Shown here: one piece after another, positions 1-7,600 of the stretch
How positions within the stretch are numbered: position 1 is the stretch's first letter
How the letters are laid out: every line of letters begins with the position of its first letter
Source: an uncultured Verrucomicrobiota bacterium
GTDB taxonomy: Bacteria; Verrucomicrobiota; Verrucomicrobiae; Opitutales; Opitutaceae
DNA: 12,022 nt
Assembly: GCA_946482165.1 (NCBI GenBank)
Contig: CAMLQS010000140.1
Location: 1 to 12,022 of the forward strand
Reading direction: 5' to 3'
Program-made: the position numbers and the translations under genes
The notes under the pieces: model-generated
Told to the model about the DNA's origin: nothing
The model's database searches: none
The model's input: the letters and a program-made list of their open reading frames with translations, nothing else

Positions 1-63
1 ATTAGTATTTTTTTACAAACCGGCTTGTTGCCAGGAAACTGAAGCAAGCGCCTAGCTCCTCCC
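1..63. other. 5' edge, upstream of the first gene
   Basis: This short leader before the first gene is AT-rich at its start (a run of T at about 8-14) and then becomes GC-rich. An in-frame TGA at 40-42 sets the upstream limit for the first gene's start. A TTTACA word at 12-17 could serve as a -35 element, but no convincing -10 lies at the right distance. No Shine-Dalgarno sequence is visible just before the GTG at 64. Confidence 0.4.
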
Positions 64-546
64 GTGAAGGGTATTAAGCAACCCGTTCGCGCTTCGCATG
101 CGCCTTGCCGCTCCACGCTTCGCCGCGTGGCTCCCGTTTTGGGCCTGCCTATCTTTCTGCAATTCGGCTGCGCCATCCACTACCATGACGCCAAAACGGG
201 CACAGAACACGTCTGGGGCCTCGCCCACGTGAAAATGCGCGTCGCCTTGATCGAGGGCCCCCCCGGCCTCCCCGCCGCTCCGGCGCCGCCCCCCGCCGTC
301 GCCACCCAGGTCGATACCTTCGGCCTCGGCCTCCATTTTGGAAACGGCGCGCCCGGCGCCGATTCGGGCCTCAGCCTCGGCTGGGATCGCCGCACGCGCC
401 TCCTCGCGCCCGACGACACCGCTCTCTCCCTCGAATGGCCGACCTCTCGGCTCTTCGATGTCCGCGTCGGCTCCGCGCCTCCCTTTCCCGCCGACGCCCC
501 CGCCGCCGCGCCGGCGTCCCCGACTCCCGTATCCATCTCCCCATGA
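64..546 (+). CDS. Small lipoprotein-like protein of unknown function
   Basis: Encodes 160 aa starting at GTG, the first start codon after an in-frame stop at 40. A basic N-terminus (residues 1-21) leads into a short hydrophobic stretch (about 22-35) ending in FGC at Cys36. This resembles a lipoprotein signal, although the lipobox is imperfect (Gln at -3, Phe at -2). The mature part has a conspicuous TGTEHVWGLAHVKM segment (45-58), a GLGLHFGN segment (87-94) and LSLGWDRRTRL (103-113), which look like short beta strands of a conserved core. Pro/Ala-rich stretches lie at 66-80 and 137-160. I recall similar small lipoproteins with a TGTEH-WG motif as uncharacterised in other bacteria, but I cannot verify this here. 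The stop codon overlaps the next gene's ATG (ATGA), indicating translational coupling. Function is unknown; an envelope location is inferred. Confidence 0.72.
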   Translation: MKGIKQPVRASHAPCRSTLRRVAPVLGLPIFLQFGCAIHYHDAKTGTEHVWGLAHVKMRVALIEGPPGLPAAPAPPPAVATQVDTFGLGLHFGNGAPGADSGLSLGWDRRTRLLAPDDTALSLEWPTSRLFDVRVGSAPPFPADAPAAAPASPTPVSISP

Positions 547-1847
547 CACCCGCCCTCCGGCCCGCCTCCCGCCTGGTTCTTCGCGTCCTCCCCGCCCTCG
601 GTTTCGCCGCCCTCGGCGCCGGGTGCGTCGGCTACAACGGCACGGTTTTCGTCACCAAATCCAACGCCGGTCTCGACTTCGACGCCACGCCGCCCACCAC
701 CGAAATCACCATATCGCGCAAGGAAGGCGTCATCGCTCCGAGCTTCGAAGGCGGACAAACCCCGCCCGTCGTCGCCAGTTTCAAGCCCCACGCCGGCACC
801 GGCAACGGCTTCGAAAGCTTTTTCTTCGGCGTGGACCAGACCTTCGCCGGAGGCGACGCCGCCCTCGCCATGACGCAGCTCTACGACCAGCCCGTCGCCG
901 GCTCCGCCAAAACCGCCGAGGCCGATTACGATTCCGGCATCGCCGTCACCGAGCCCGAAGCCCGCTTCCGCTGGCAAAGGATACCCGAGCCATCCGCCGT
1001 GCGCCCCTTTCTCTTCGCGACCGACACGCTCCTCGGCTTCAAGATCGGATGGACCGGCTCCGGCACGATCCCCGACTCCGTGAAGGCGGGTTTCAACCGC
1101 AAGGAATTCGCCTGGGCTCCCATCAGCAAGACGCCGAAAGACCCCTCCACCGGCAAAGTCACGCTCAAGAGCCCGTCCTTTCTCGCCACGATCGACCACG
1201 ATGTCCGCGCCGGCCGCGACGGCACCGAGTCCCGCGCGGTGCAGTATTTCGCCACGGGCAAAGCCGCCACCAACCTCGCCCTCCAACCCGCCGTGCGCGA
1301 AGCCATGCTCACGCGCATGGACCCGAGCTTCCGCCTCCGCCTCGGCGCCACCGTCCTCGCCGACGCCCTCGTCTCGGTCGACACCCTCATCGACAATCTC
1401 GCCGCCTCCGGTTCCGACCCCGTCGCCGCGTCCTACCGCTCCCGGCTCGATTCGCTCGCCGGCATCGATCACCCCGCCGCGCCGCTCGTCACCTACAGTT
1501 ACGACGCGGCCTCCGCTCTTCTGACCCGCCGCCCCTGGGCCGGGCAACCCGTCGACGCCGCCGTCTGGGAGTTCCACGACTACACCTCCTACCTGGCCCA
1601 GCTCGAAAGCAACCTCGCGGCCCTGCGCCTCACGCAAGACGCCCTCGCCGCCGGCAAGACCGTGAACTTCCGCGACGCCTCCGCCGCGACGCCCCCCGCG
1701 CCTCTCGCCGGGACCGTCCGCGCCGGGCTGAGCGACGCCCAGCTCCAGGACGGCCTCCGCCTCGAACGCCTCCGCCAGCAACTCACCACCCACCGCGACG
1801 TCGTCGCCGCCTACCTCTACGTCGTCTCCCAGCTCGCCCCTCGTTAA
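543..1847 (+). CDS. Lipoprotein-like exported protein of unknown function (434 aa)
   Basis: The ATG at 543 overlaps the preceding stop codon. I prefer it to an upstream in-frame ATG at 435 because it directly begins a signal sequence: Arg-containing n-region (6-14), hydrophobic core (about 11-26), then GAGC with Cys28. The lipobox is imperfect (Gly at -3), so either lipidation or ordinary cleavage is possible. The mature protein opens with VGYNGTVFVTKSNAGLDFD (29-47), then a PPTTEITISRKEGVIAPSFEGG region (50-71) and FFFGVDQTFAGGDAAL (93-108), which reads as beta-rich. The C-terminal third (about 340-434) is rich in Leu, Gln and Ala and likely helical, including LQDGLRLERLRQQL (401-414). No catalytic motif is recognisable. 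It sits between a small lipoprotein-like gene and a membrane hydrolase gene on the same strand, 12 bases before the next ATG. Probably an envelope protein working with those neighbours; the function is not known. Confidence 0.82.
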   Translation: MTPALRPASRLVLRVLPALGFAALGAGCVGYNGTVFVTKSNAGLDFDATPPTTEITISRKEGVIAPSFEGGQTPPVVASFKPHAGTGNGFESFFFGVDQTFAGGDAALAMTQLYDQPVAGSAKTAEADYDSGIAVTEPEARFRWQRIPEPSAVRPFLFATDTLLGFKIGWTGSGTIPDSVKAGFNRKEFAWAPISKTPKDPSTGKVTLKSPSFLATIDHDVRAGRDGTESRAVQYFATGKAATNLALQPAVREAMLTRMDPSFRLRLGATVLADALVSVDTLIDNLAASGSDPVAASYRSRLDSLAGIDHPAAPLVTYSYDAASALLTRRPWAGQPVDAAVWEFHDYTSYLAQLESNLAALRLTQDALAAGKTVNFRDASAATPPAPLAGTVRAGLSDAQLQDGLRLERLRQQLTTHRDVVAAYLYVVSQLAPR

Positions 1848-1859
1848 CCCGCTCCCGCC

Positions 1860-2108
1860 ATGCCCGCCGTCGCCACGCTTCGCGCCCCGGATCTCGCCGA
1901 AAACAACCCGTCGCCCAACCGCGACCGCTTCGAGCGGCTGCGCGACTTCGTCAACAAACAGTGCAACCGCCGCGTCAGCCTGATCGCGTGGATGCCCGCC
2001 GCCGACGCCGCCACGCCGGACCAAGGCGCCTGGGCCGCGTGGTTTGACCGGCCCGCGCCCACCTTCACCGAACCGCTCGCCGAAGCCGACGTCGAGATCG
2101 CGCCCTGA
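1860..2108 (+). CDS. Small soluble protein of unknown function (82 aa)
   Basis: Begins 12 bases after the upstream stop and ends 54 bases before the hydrolase gene, so it fits the operon. It has no signal peptide or membrane segment. The N-terminal third is followed by a basic helix-like stretch RDRFERLRDFVNKQCNRR (21-38), then SLIAWMPAADAA and a C-terminal acidic tail (LAEADVEIAP). The sequence between the two larger genes has no better reading frame, and overlapping open frames here look like shadows of codon bias. I do not recognise a family. The small size makes it less certain than its neighbours, but spacing, frame and composition support it. A cytoplasmic location is inferred. Confidence 0.6.
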   Translation: MPAVATLRAPDLAENNPSPNRDRFERLRDFVNKQCNRRVSLIAWMPAADAATPDQGAWAAWFDRPAPTFTEPLAEADVEIAP

Positions 2109-2162
2109 CGCGGCCGCCCGTCGCCGCCCCACTCTCCCCGCCGCCGACTTGCTTTCCCCCTC

Positions 2163-3572
2163 GTGAAACAAGCCGTCGTCCTCATTCACGGCGTGGGTGA
2201 ACAGATTCCCATGGACACCCTCCGCGGCTTTGTCGAAGCCGTCTGGAGCGACGATCCTTCCCTCCGCCGTCCCAAGGTTCCCTCCACCGTCTGGAGCAAG
2301 CCCGACACCATGTCCGGCGACCTCGAACTGCGGCGCATCACCACCGCCGAAAATCGAGAGCGCCGACGCACCGATTTCTTCGAGTTCTACTGGGCCCACC
2401 TCATGCGGCAGACCACCTGGGGCCACGTCCGCGCCTGGCTGCGCGTGCTCCTCTTCCGCTCGCCTCGGCGCGTCCCCCCGCAACTCCGCGGCCTATGGTG
2501 CCTCGTCGTCGGCCTTCTCGTCTCCGCCGCGGTCGGCGCCCTCGCGCACGTCACCGGATTTTTTCGGTTTCCACCCGTTCTGCTCGGTGCGCTTGGCGCA
2601 ATCTGGTTTGTCGCCGGCGGCACGCTCATCGCCCTCGTCCTGCGCGTGGCCGGCGACGCCGCCCGCTACCTGCATGTCGCGCCCGACAACATCGAGGTCC
2701 GCCGCCAGATCCGCCAGGCCGGCCTCTCCCTCCTTCACCGCCTGCACGACTCCGGCGAATACGACCGCATCATCCTCGTCGGCCACAGCCTCGGCAGCGT
2801 CATCGGCTACGACCTGCTGACGCACTACTGGGCCCGCGTGCACAATCACCCGGGCGGCACCGGCCAAAGCGCCTTCGAGGAACGGTTCTCCGTCGAAAAA
2901 CTCGAGGAACTCGCCGCGCTCGCCCGAAGCGATCCCGCCCGCTTCGACGTCGACGCCTACCAGCGCTCCCAGTCGGACTACCTCGAGGCGCTCCGCCGTC
3001 GGGGCCACCCTTGGCTGGTCAGCGACTTCGTCACCTTGGGCAGTCCGCTCGCCCACGCCTCCTACCTCCTCGCCCACGGCGAGGACGAGTTGCTCCGCAA
3101 AATCGCCGAGCGTGAATTCCCCGCCTGCCCGCCCGCGTTCGAGATGATTCGCGGAGAGCCGCGCTTCAGTTTCCCCAGCGCCGAGCTGCGCATCCCGCAT
3201 CACGCGGCCGCCTTCGCCGCCACGCGCTGGACCAATCTCTACTTCCCTTGCCGGCGCTTATTATGGGGAGACTTCATCGGGGGTCCCGTCGCGCCCGCCT
3301 TCGGTCCGGGCGTGAAAGACGTCCCCGTCGAGACCACCCTGCGCGGGAATTTCTTCAGCCACACCCTCTATTGGAATTTCCCCTCGCCACGCCCGGCCGC
3401 CGACACGCCCCCGCCCTGGTTGACCGCCCTCCGCCGCGCGTTGCGCATCGTGCAAGACCCCGCGCCCGCCACGTCCCCCCAGGCATCGGGCTCCCTCGCG
3501 TCGCGCAAGGCTTCGGAGGCCGCGGCCTGCCCGGCAGCGACGCACTCCGCACGCCCTCCGGAGCTCGTTTAG
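2163..3572 (+). CDS. Alpha/beta hydrolase with internal two-helix membrane hairpin
   Basis: A 469-aa protein from a GTG start. It opens with AVVLIHGVGEQ (4-14), the first strand and HG oxyanion loop of an alpha/beta hydrolase. The nucleophile elbow is GHSLG at 207-211 (Ser209), preceded by strand DRIILV, with TLGSPL (291-296) typical of lipase-like members. Candidate acid and base are Asp370 (WGDFIGG) and His400 (FFSHTLYW). Two hydrophobic segments (about 110-133 and 137-160) lie between the HG loop and the elbow. Basic residues before the first (RSPRR) and after the second (RVAGDAAR) suggest both ends face the cytoplasm, so the catalytic domain would be cytoplasmic and tethered to the inner membrane. 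Residues from about 410 on are Pro/Ala/Ser-rich low complexity. The substrate cannot be told; a lipid or ester is plausible. It is the last gene of the four-gene run. Confidence 0.87.
   Translation: MKQAVVLIHGVGEQIPMDTLRGFVEAVWSDDPSLRRPKVPSTVWSKPDTMSGDLELRRITTAENRERRRTDFFEFYWAHLMRQTTWGHVRAWLRVLLFRSPRRVPPQLRGLWCLVVGLLVSAAVGALAHVTGFFRFPPVLLGALGAIWFVAGGTLIALVLRVAGDAARYLHVAPDNIEVRRQIRQAGLSLLHRLHDSGEYDRIILVGHSLGSVIGYDLLTHYWARVHNHPGGTGQSAFEERFSVEKLEELAALARSDPARFDVDAYQRSQSDYLEALRRRGHPWLVSDFVTLGSPLAHASYLLAHGEDELLRKIAEREFPACPPAFEMIRGEPRFSFPSAELRIPHHAAAFAATRWTNLYFPCRRLLWGDFIGGPVAPAFGPGVKDVPVETTLRGNFFSHTLYWNFPSPRPAADTPPPWLTALRRALRIVQDPAPATSPQASGSLASRKASEAAACPAATHSARPPELV
2490..2642 (+). other. Membrane hairpin inside the alpha/beta hydrolase
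   Basis: Codes for residues 110-160 of the hydrolase: two hydrophobic helices (WCLVVGLLVSAAVGALA and LLGALGAIWFVAGGTLIALV) separated by a short TGFFRFPP turn. This segment interrupts the catalytic fold between the N-terminal HG loop and the GHSLG elbow. It is more likely a membrane anchor or substrate-access element than a signal peptide. Confidence 0.7.
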
Positions 3573-3603
3573 GGAGGTCCCGGCCGACGCGGCGGAGCAA
3601 CGG

Positions 3604-3622
3604 ATGTTCGTAATACGAACAT
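3604..3622. repeat. Perfect 19-bp palindrome, possible operator or dispersed element
   Basis: ATGTTCGTAATACGAACAT has 9-bp arms that pair perfectly around a single central A. Outside it lie GACGCG (3586-3591) opposite CGCGTC (3624-3629) and CGGCCG (3581-3586) opposite CGGCCG (3634-3639), so the whole 3581-3639 segment is an imperfect nested inverted repeat. The centre is much more AT-rich than its surroundings. It could be a binding site for a dimeric regulator of the HAD gene or a genome-dispersed palindromic repeat. Confidence 0.6.
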
Positions 3623-3690
3623 TCGCGTCCGCGCGGCCGTGCCGCAAACACCGCGGGCCTCCGGGAATCGAAGGGAAACGCCATCCCCCT

Positions 3691-3728
3691 CCTTTCTGCC
3701 TTTGCGCCTCTTGCGTCTTTTTGCGGCC
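3691..3728 (+). repeat. Pyrimidine-rich tract with three TTGCG words
   Basis: A C/T-rich stretch with TTGCG at 3702, 3711 and 3721, spaced 9 and 10 bases apart, ends 15 bases before the HAD start codon. The near-helical spacing and position suggest either a degenerate short repeat or part of the untranslated leader. Low-complexity words of the type 'TTTGCGCCTCTTGCG' are, from memory, widespread near genes in several bacterial phyla. Confidence 0.35.
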
Positions 3729-3742
3729 ATCTCCGCCGCCGC

Positions 3743-4513
3743 ATGACCGCCACGCCCGCGAATCCCTCTTCCGCTTCCGCCGCAGCCAGCGAGCCCGGGC
3801 CGCTCGTCCTCGGTTTCGACGCCGATGACACGCTCTGGCACAACGAGACCCTCTTCGCCGCCGCGCACGCGAAGTTCCACTCCCTCCTCGCCGCCCACCA
3901 CGACCCCGAGACCGTCGAGCGGGCCCTCTACGCCACCGAGCTGCGCAACCTCCCCCTCTACGGCTACGGCGCCAAGGGCTTCACCCTCTCCGCCATCGAG
4001 ACCGCCATCGAGCTCACCGAAGGCCGCGTATCGAGCAATGAACTACGCGACCTCATCGCCCTCGGCCGAGACATCCTCGCCCACCCCGTCGAGCTCCTCG
4101 AAGCCGTCCCCGACACCCTGGCCGCCCTCGCCGCCGACGGCCACCGCATGATCCTCATCACCAAGGGCGACCTCCGCCACCAGGAGAGCAAGATCGCCGC
4201 CTCCGGACTCGCCTCTCATTTTCTCGCGACCGAGGTGGTCTCGGAAAAGGACGAAGCCACCTACGCCCGCGTCCTCCGCCGCCACGGAGTCGCGCCCGGA
4301 CGCTTCCTCATGGTCGGCAATTCCCTCCGCTCCGACATCGCCCCCGTCTTGCGCCTCGGCGGCCTCGCCGCCCATGTTCCCTACCCGCTCACTTGGGAAC
4401 ACGAGAAACTCGCCGAGCTCCCCCACGCGCCGGACCGTTTTTTCACGCTCACGTCGATCCGCGAACTCCCCGCCCTCGTCGCCCGGCTGCAGAACCTCGC
4501 CGCCCCCGGCTGA
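3743..4513 (+). CDS. HAD-superfamily phosphatase-like hydrolase
   Basis: A 256-aa soluble protein starting at ATG 3743. Residues 1-20 are a low-complexity Ala/Ser/Pro leader; no start codon lies between it and the conserved core. All four HAD motifs are present: motif I FDADDT (Asp26 nucleophile, Asp28 acid/base), motif II LITKG (Thr140), motif III Lys150 in the QESK segment, and motif IV VGNSLRSD (192-198, Asp198). The helical cap lies between about 33 and 125, giving a C1-cap, phosphoglycolate-phosphatase-like layout. Motif IV has Asn193 where GDS is more usual; Asp198 remains for Mg2+ binding. The family removes phosphate from small molecules through an aspartyl-phosphate intermediate; the substrate cannot be inferred. 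The gene stands alone after a 170-base gap and converges with the giant minus-strand gene. There is no visible Shine-Dalgarno sequence. Confidence 0.9.
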   Translation: MTATPANPSSASAAASEPGPLVLGFDADDTLWHNETLFAAAHAKFHSLLAAHHDPETVERALYATELRNLPLYGYGAKGFTLSAIETAIELTEGRVSSNELRDLIALGRDILAHPVELLEAVPDTLAALAADGHRMILITKGDLRHQESKIAASGLASHFLATEVVSEKDEATYARVLRRHGVAPGRFLMVGNSLRSDIAPVLRLGGLAAHVPYPLTWEHEKLAELPHAPDRFFTLTSIRELPALVARLQNLAAPG

Positions 4514-4528
4514 CATCGCTTCGCCCTC

Positions 4529-4556
4529 AAATCGCATGATCCTAAATCGCGCGATC
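4529..4556. repeat. Short imperfect tandem repeat between convergent genes
   Basis: AAATCGCATGATC (4529-4541) is followed 15 bases later by AAATCGCGCGATC (4544-4556), which differs at two positions. The second copy contains the 10-bp palindrome ATCGCGCGAT. It lies in the untranslated space after the HAD stop codon. Its role is unknown. Confidence 0.4.
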
Positions 4557-4580
4557 GGGTTTAACCGCGGATAAACAAAG

Positions 4581-4621
4581 CCCCGCCCCCTTCGGCCCGG
4601 CTCCTCACGAGGAGCGCGGGG
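4581..4621 (-). terminator. Hairpin terminator for the giant minus-strand gene
   Basis: Two stems are visible: outer CCCCGC (4581-4586) with GCGGGG (4616-4621), and inner GCTCCT (4600-4605) with AGGAGC (4610-4615) around a CACG loop. Read on the minus strand, the hairpin begins 10 bases after the giant gene's stop and is followed by CTTTGTTTA, a modest U-rich tail. On the plus strand the downstream sequence is not T-rich, so it suits the minus-strand transcript better. The inner stem alone may also slow transcription from the HAD gene. Confidence 0.55.
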
Positions 4622-4631
4622 AACGGATGTT

Positions 4632-7600
4632 TCAGGGGGCGGTGACGCGGAGACGGAGGAATCGGCGGGGCGTGGTCTCGGGCTCGATGTCGACGGTGTC
4701 GGCGACCGTGACCGGGCCGGCGACGTTTGCCGGGCCGGAGGAGGTCCAGATCACGGTCCACGTGGTGTCGGGCGAACTCGTGGCTTCAACGGCGTAGACG
4801 AGGGCGGGGTCGGAGACGCGGACAAAGGAGAGACCGAGGCGGAGACCGTTTTGGGCGATGGCGACGGGCGACGCGCCAGGGATGTCGTCGGCGGTGCCGA
4901 GAGCGTATTCGAGCAGGGCAGGCAAGCCGTCGGCGTCGAGGTCAGCCTGGGTGTCGGCGGGCCAGGAGGGAAGGATTTCGACGGTTTGCTCGACCGGGGA
5001 GGCGGCGAGATGATCGGCGTCGCCGGCCTGGGTGGCGCGCAGCACGACGGAGCCGATGCCGGTGATCGTGAGGGTGGAGCCGGAGACGGTGGCAGGGCCG
5101 GAGACGACCGCGAGAGCCACGGGCAGGCCGGAGGAGGCGACGGGCGCGAGGGTGAAGGGCGCGTCGCCGGAGCGGCGCGGGCCGGGGTTGGCAAAGGTGA
5201 TCGCCTGGCCTGCGCGGGGCAGGGTGCTGAAGGTCCGCAGGGGAGTGGAGCGGTAGTCGGTATCGCCGGTTCCGAGTTGGCCGGACGAGTTGCGGCCGAA
5301 CGACCAGGCGGTGCCGTCGAGTTTGAGCACGAGGGTGTGGTTGCGTTTGGCGGAGACGGCTTTGACGCCGCTCATGATTTGCCGGGGGGAGGCGCGATCG
5401 ACGCTCGTGCCGTCGCCAAGTTGACCGTAGGTGTTGGAGCCGGCCGACCACAGGGTGCCGTCGGTTTTCAAGAAGAAGCCTTGGCCGGAAGCGGAGCACG
5501 CCGCGGAGATCCCCGACATGGTCGGACCGGGTGTGAGGCGATTGACGGCGAGGCCGTCGCCGAGTTGCCCGAGGTTGTTCAGGCCCGAGGCCCACAGTGT
5601 ATCGCCGGCCTTGAGGAAGTAGGTCTGGGAGCCGCCTCCGAAGAGCGCGGTGACGTCGGTCGAGACGGGGACGGGAACGGTGCGGGTCGCGACGGAGCCG
5701 TCGCCGAGCTGCCCGGATTCGTTTCGGCCGGTGGCGTAAAGGGCGCCGGTCGAGGTGAGAAAGGCGCTGTGATATTGGCCGGCGGCGATCGACGACACGC
5801 CCGTCATGACCTGGATCGGAGCGAGGCGGTTGAGGGTGGAGCCGGTGCCGAGTTGGCCGTAGTAGTTGTAACCGGTCGCGCAGGCGATGCCGTTGGTTGT
5901 GAGAAACAGGCTGTGGTCGGCGCCGGCCGCGATGGCCGAGACGCCGGTCAGGATACGGGCGGGGGTGGCGACGCTCATGGAGGTGTTTCCGGTGCCGAGC
6001 TGTCCGTAGTTGTTGCGCCCCGCCCCCCAAGCGGAGCCGTCGGTTTTGAGGAACAAGTTGTGATAGTCTCCGGCGGCGATGGCGGCGACGCCGGTCATGA
6101 CTTGCACGGGAGTCAGGCTCGGGGTGGTCGTGCCGTTTCCGAAGTTGCCGTAGCCGTTGCCCCCCGCGGCCCAGACGGAGCCGTCGGTTTTGAGAAACAG
6201 GCTGCACGAGTCGCCGGCGGAGATGGCCGCGACGTCCCCCATGACCTGCACAGGGCGGGCGCGGTTTCCGGTGAGCGCGCCGCCGAGCTGTCCGTAGATG
6301 TTGTAGCCCACGGACAGAACGGAATCGTCGGCGCGGAGGAAAAGGCTGCAATCCGAGCCCGCGGCGACGGCGACGGCCCCTGTCATGACCTGCACCGGGG
6401 TGGGATAGGTGTAGTTCAGCCCGGGGCCGCCACCCGAATACTGTCCGGAGGCGTTGATGCCGCAGGCCCAGACGGAGCCGTCGATTTTGAGAAACAGGGT
6501 CTGGACGGGGCTGGCGGAGAGGGTGGCGACCTCGGTCATGACCTGCGCGGGGGTGTTGCGGTGGGTGCCGCTCGATCCGTCGCCGAGTTCGCCGTTGGGG
6601 TTGTAGCCGGAGGCCCAGACGACGCCGTCAGGCTTGAGGAAGAAGCTATGGCTGGCCGCGGCGTGGATGGAGGCGACGCCGGTCATGGTCTGGGCCGCCG
6701 TGTAGCGGGTGGTTGTCGTGTTGTCGCCCAGTTGGCCGAAGTTGTTGCCGCCGGTGCCCCAGACGGAGCCATCGGCCTTGAGGAATAAACTGTGATAGCC
6801 GCCGGCGGAAAGGGCGACGACCCCGGTCAGGACCTGGACGGGCGTGGAGCGGTCGACGGCGTTGCCGGTGCCGAGCTGTCCGCTGCCATTTCCACCGACC
6901 GCCCAGACGGAGCCGTCGGTTTTCAGGAACAGACTGTGCAGATCGCCGGCGGAGAGGGCCGCCACGCCGGACATGATCTGGACCGGCGTGGAACGATCGG
7001 CGGTCGATCCGATGCCAAGCTGGCCGTAATGGTTGCGTCCCGCGGCCCAGGCGGTGCCGTCGGTTTTCAGGAATAGCGTATGGGAGAGCCCTGCGGAAAC
7101 GGAGGCGACCTCGGTGGCGATCAGCACGGGCGGACAACGATCAAAGTTGGTCCCGTCGCCGAGCTGGCCGAAGTTGTTGCGACCGGAGGCCCAGAGGGAG
7201 CCGTCGGCCTTGAGAAAGAGGGTGTGCGAGGCGCCGGCCGCGAGGCGGTGTCCGGTGCGGGCGACGCCGTAGGCTGCGGAGTCCGTGCTCGCGCCGTCGC
7301 TATGCACTCGCACCCAGAAGACCTCGAGAGAGCGGTCGGAGGGCGGAGGCGAGTAGCTGGCGGACGTCGCCCCGGGCATCGGCGTGGAGGTGTCGCCAGG
7401 TTGGCCGCGATACCATTGATAGGTGAGCCCGAGGCTGCCGGAGGCGGAGACCGTGAAAACCGGCGGGGTGGATGGATTGGCTGTGATGCGCGTGGCGGCG
7501 GGGGTGATCGTAGGCCGCACGGTGATCGAGAAATCCTGGGTGGCGACTCCCGCGAAAGTGGTGGCCGAGAAGGTTCCGGTGAAAACGCCCGAGCCGCTGA

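Larger units (their letters stand above)
3573..3742. other. Intergenic region with palindrome and TTGCG tract
   Basis: A 170-base gap between the operon's last gene and the HAD phosphatase gene. It contains a large imperfect inverted repeat (3581-3639) with a perfect 19-bp palindrome at its centre, and a pyrimidine-rich tract with three TTGCG words ending just before the HAD start codon. No T-run follows the palindrome, so it does not look like an intrinsic terminator. No clear -35/-10 pair was seen. I see no credible gene here; one open frame running through it is a shadow of the HAD gene. Confidence 0.6.

Noticed and set aside
435..542. Upstream start for the 434-aa lipoprotein-like gene
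   Set aside because: The 36 added residues are Arg-rich, overlap the preceding gene and lie before the signal sequence; the ATGA overlap start is more natural.
180..2483. A 767-codon open frame on the minus strand opposite the four-gene operon
   Set aside because: It is antisense to better-supported genes with signal peptides and catalytic motifs. Its Gly/Glu/Arg/Ala-rich translation is typical of a codon-bias shadow in GC-rich DNA.
3604..3622. Palindrome as an SOS (LexA) box
   Set aside because: The half-sites TGTTC/GAACA resemble a LexA motif I recall being reported for Verrucomicrobia, but the spacing here is 7 bases rather than 4, and the neighbouring HAD gene is not a typical SOS gene.
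3604..3622. Palindrome as an intrinsic terminator of the four-gene operon
   Set aside because: The stem is AT-rich in the middle and is not followed by a T-run.
4851..6788. Long plus-strand open frame with repetitive translation, and a similar one at 8784-10265
   Set aside because: Both lie antisense to the RCC1 repeats; the apparent repeats simply mirror the opposite strand. No start signals or known domains.
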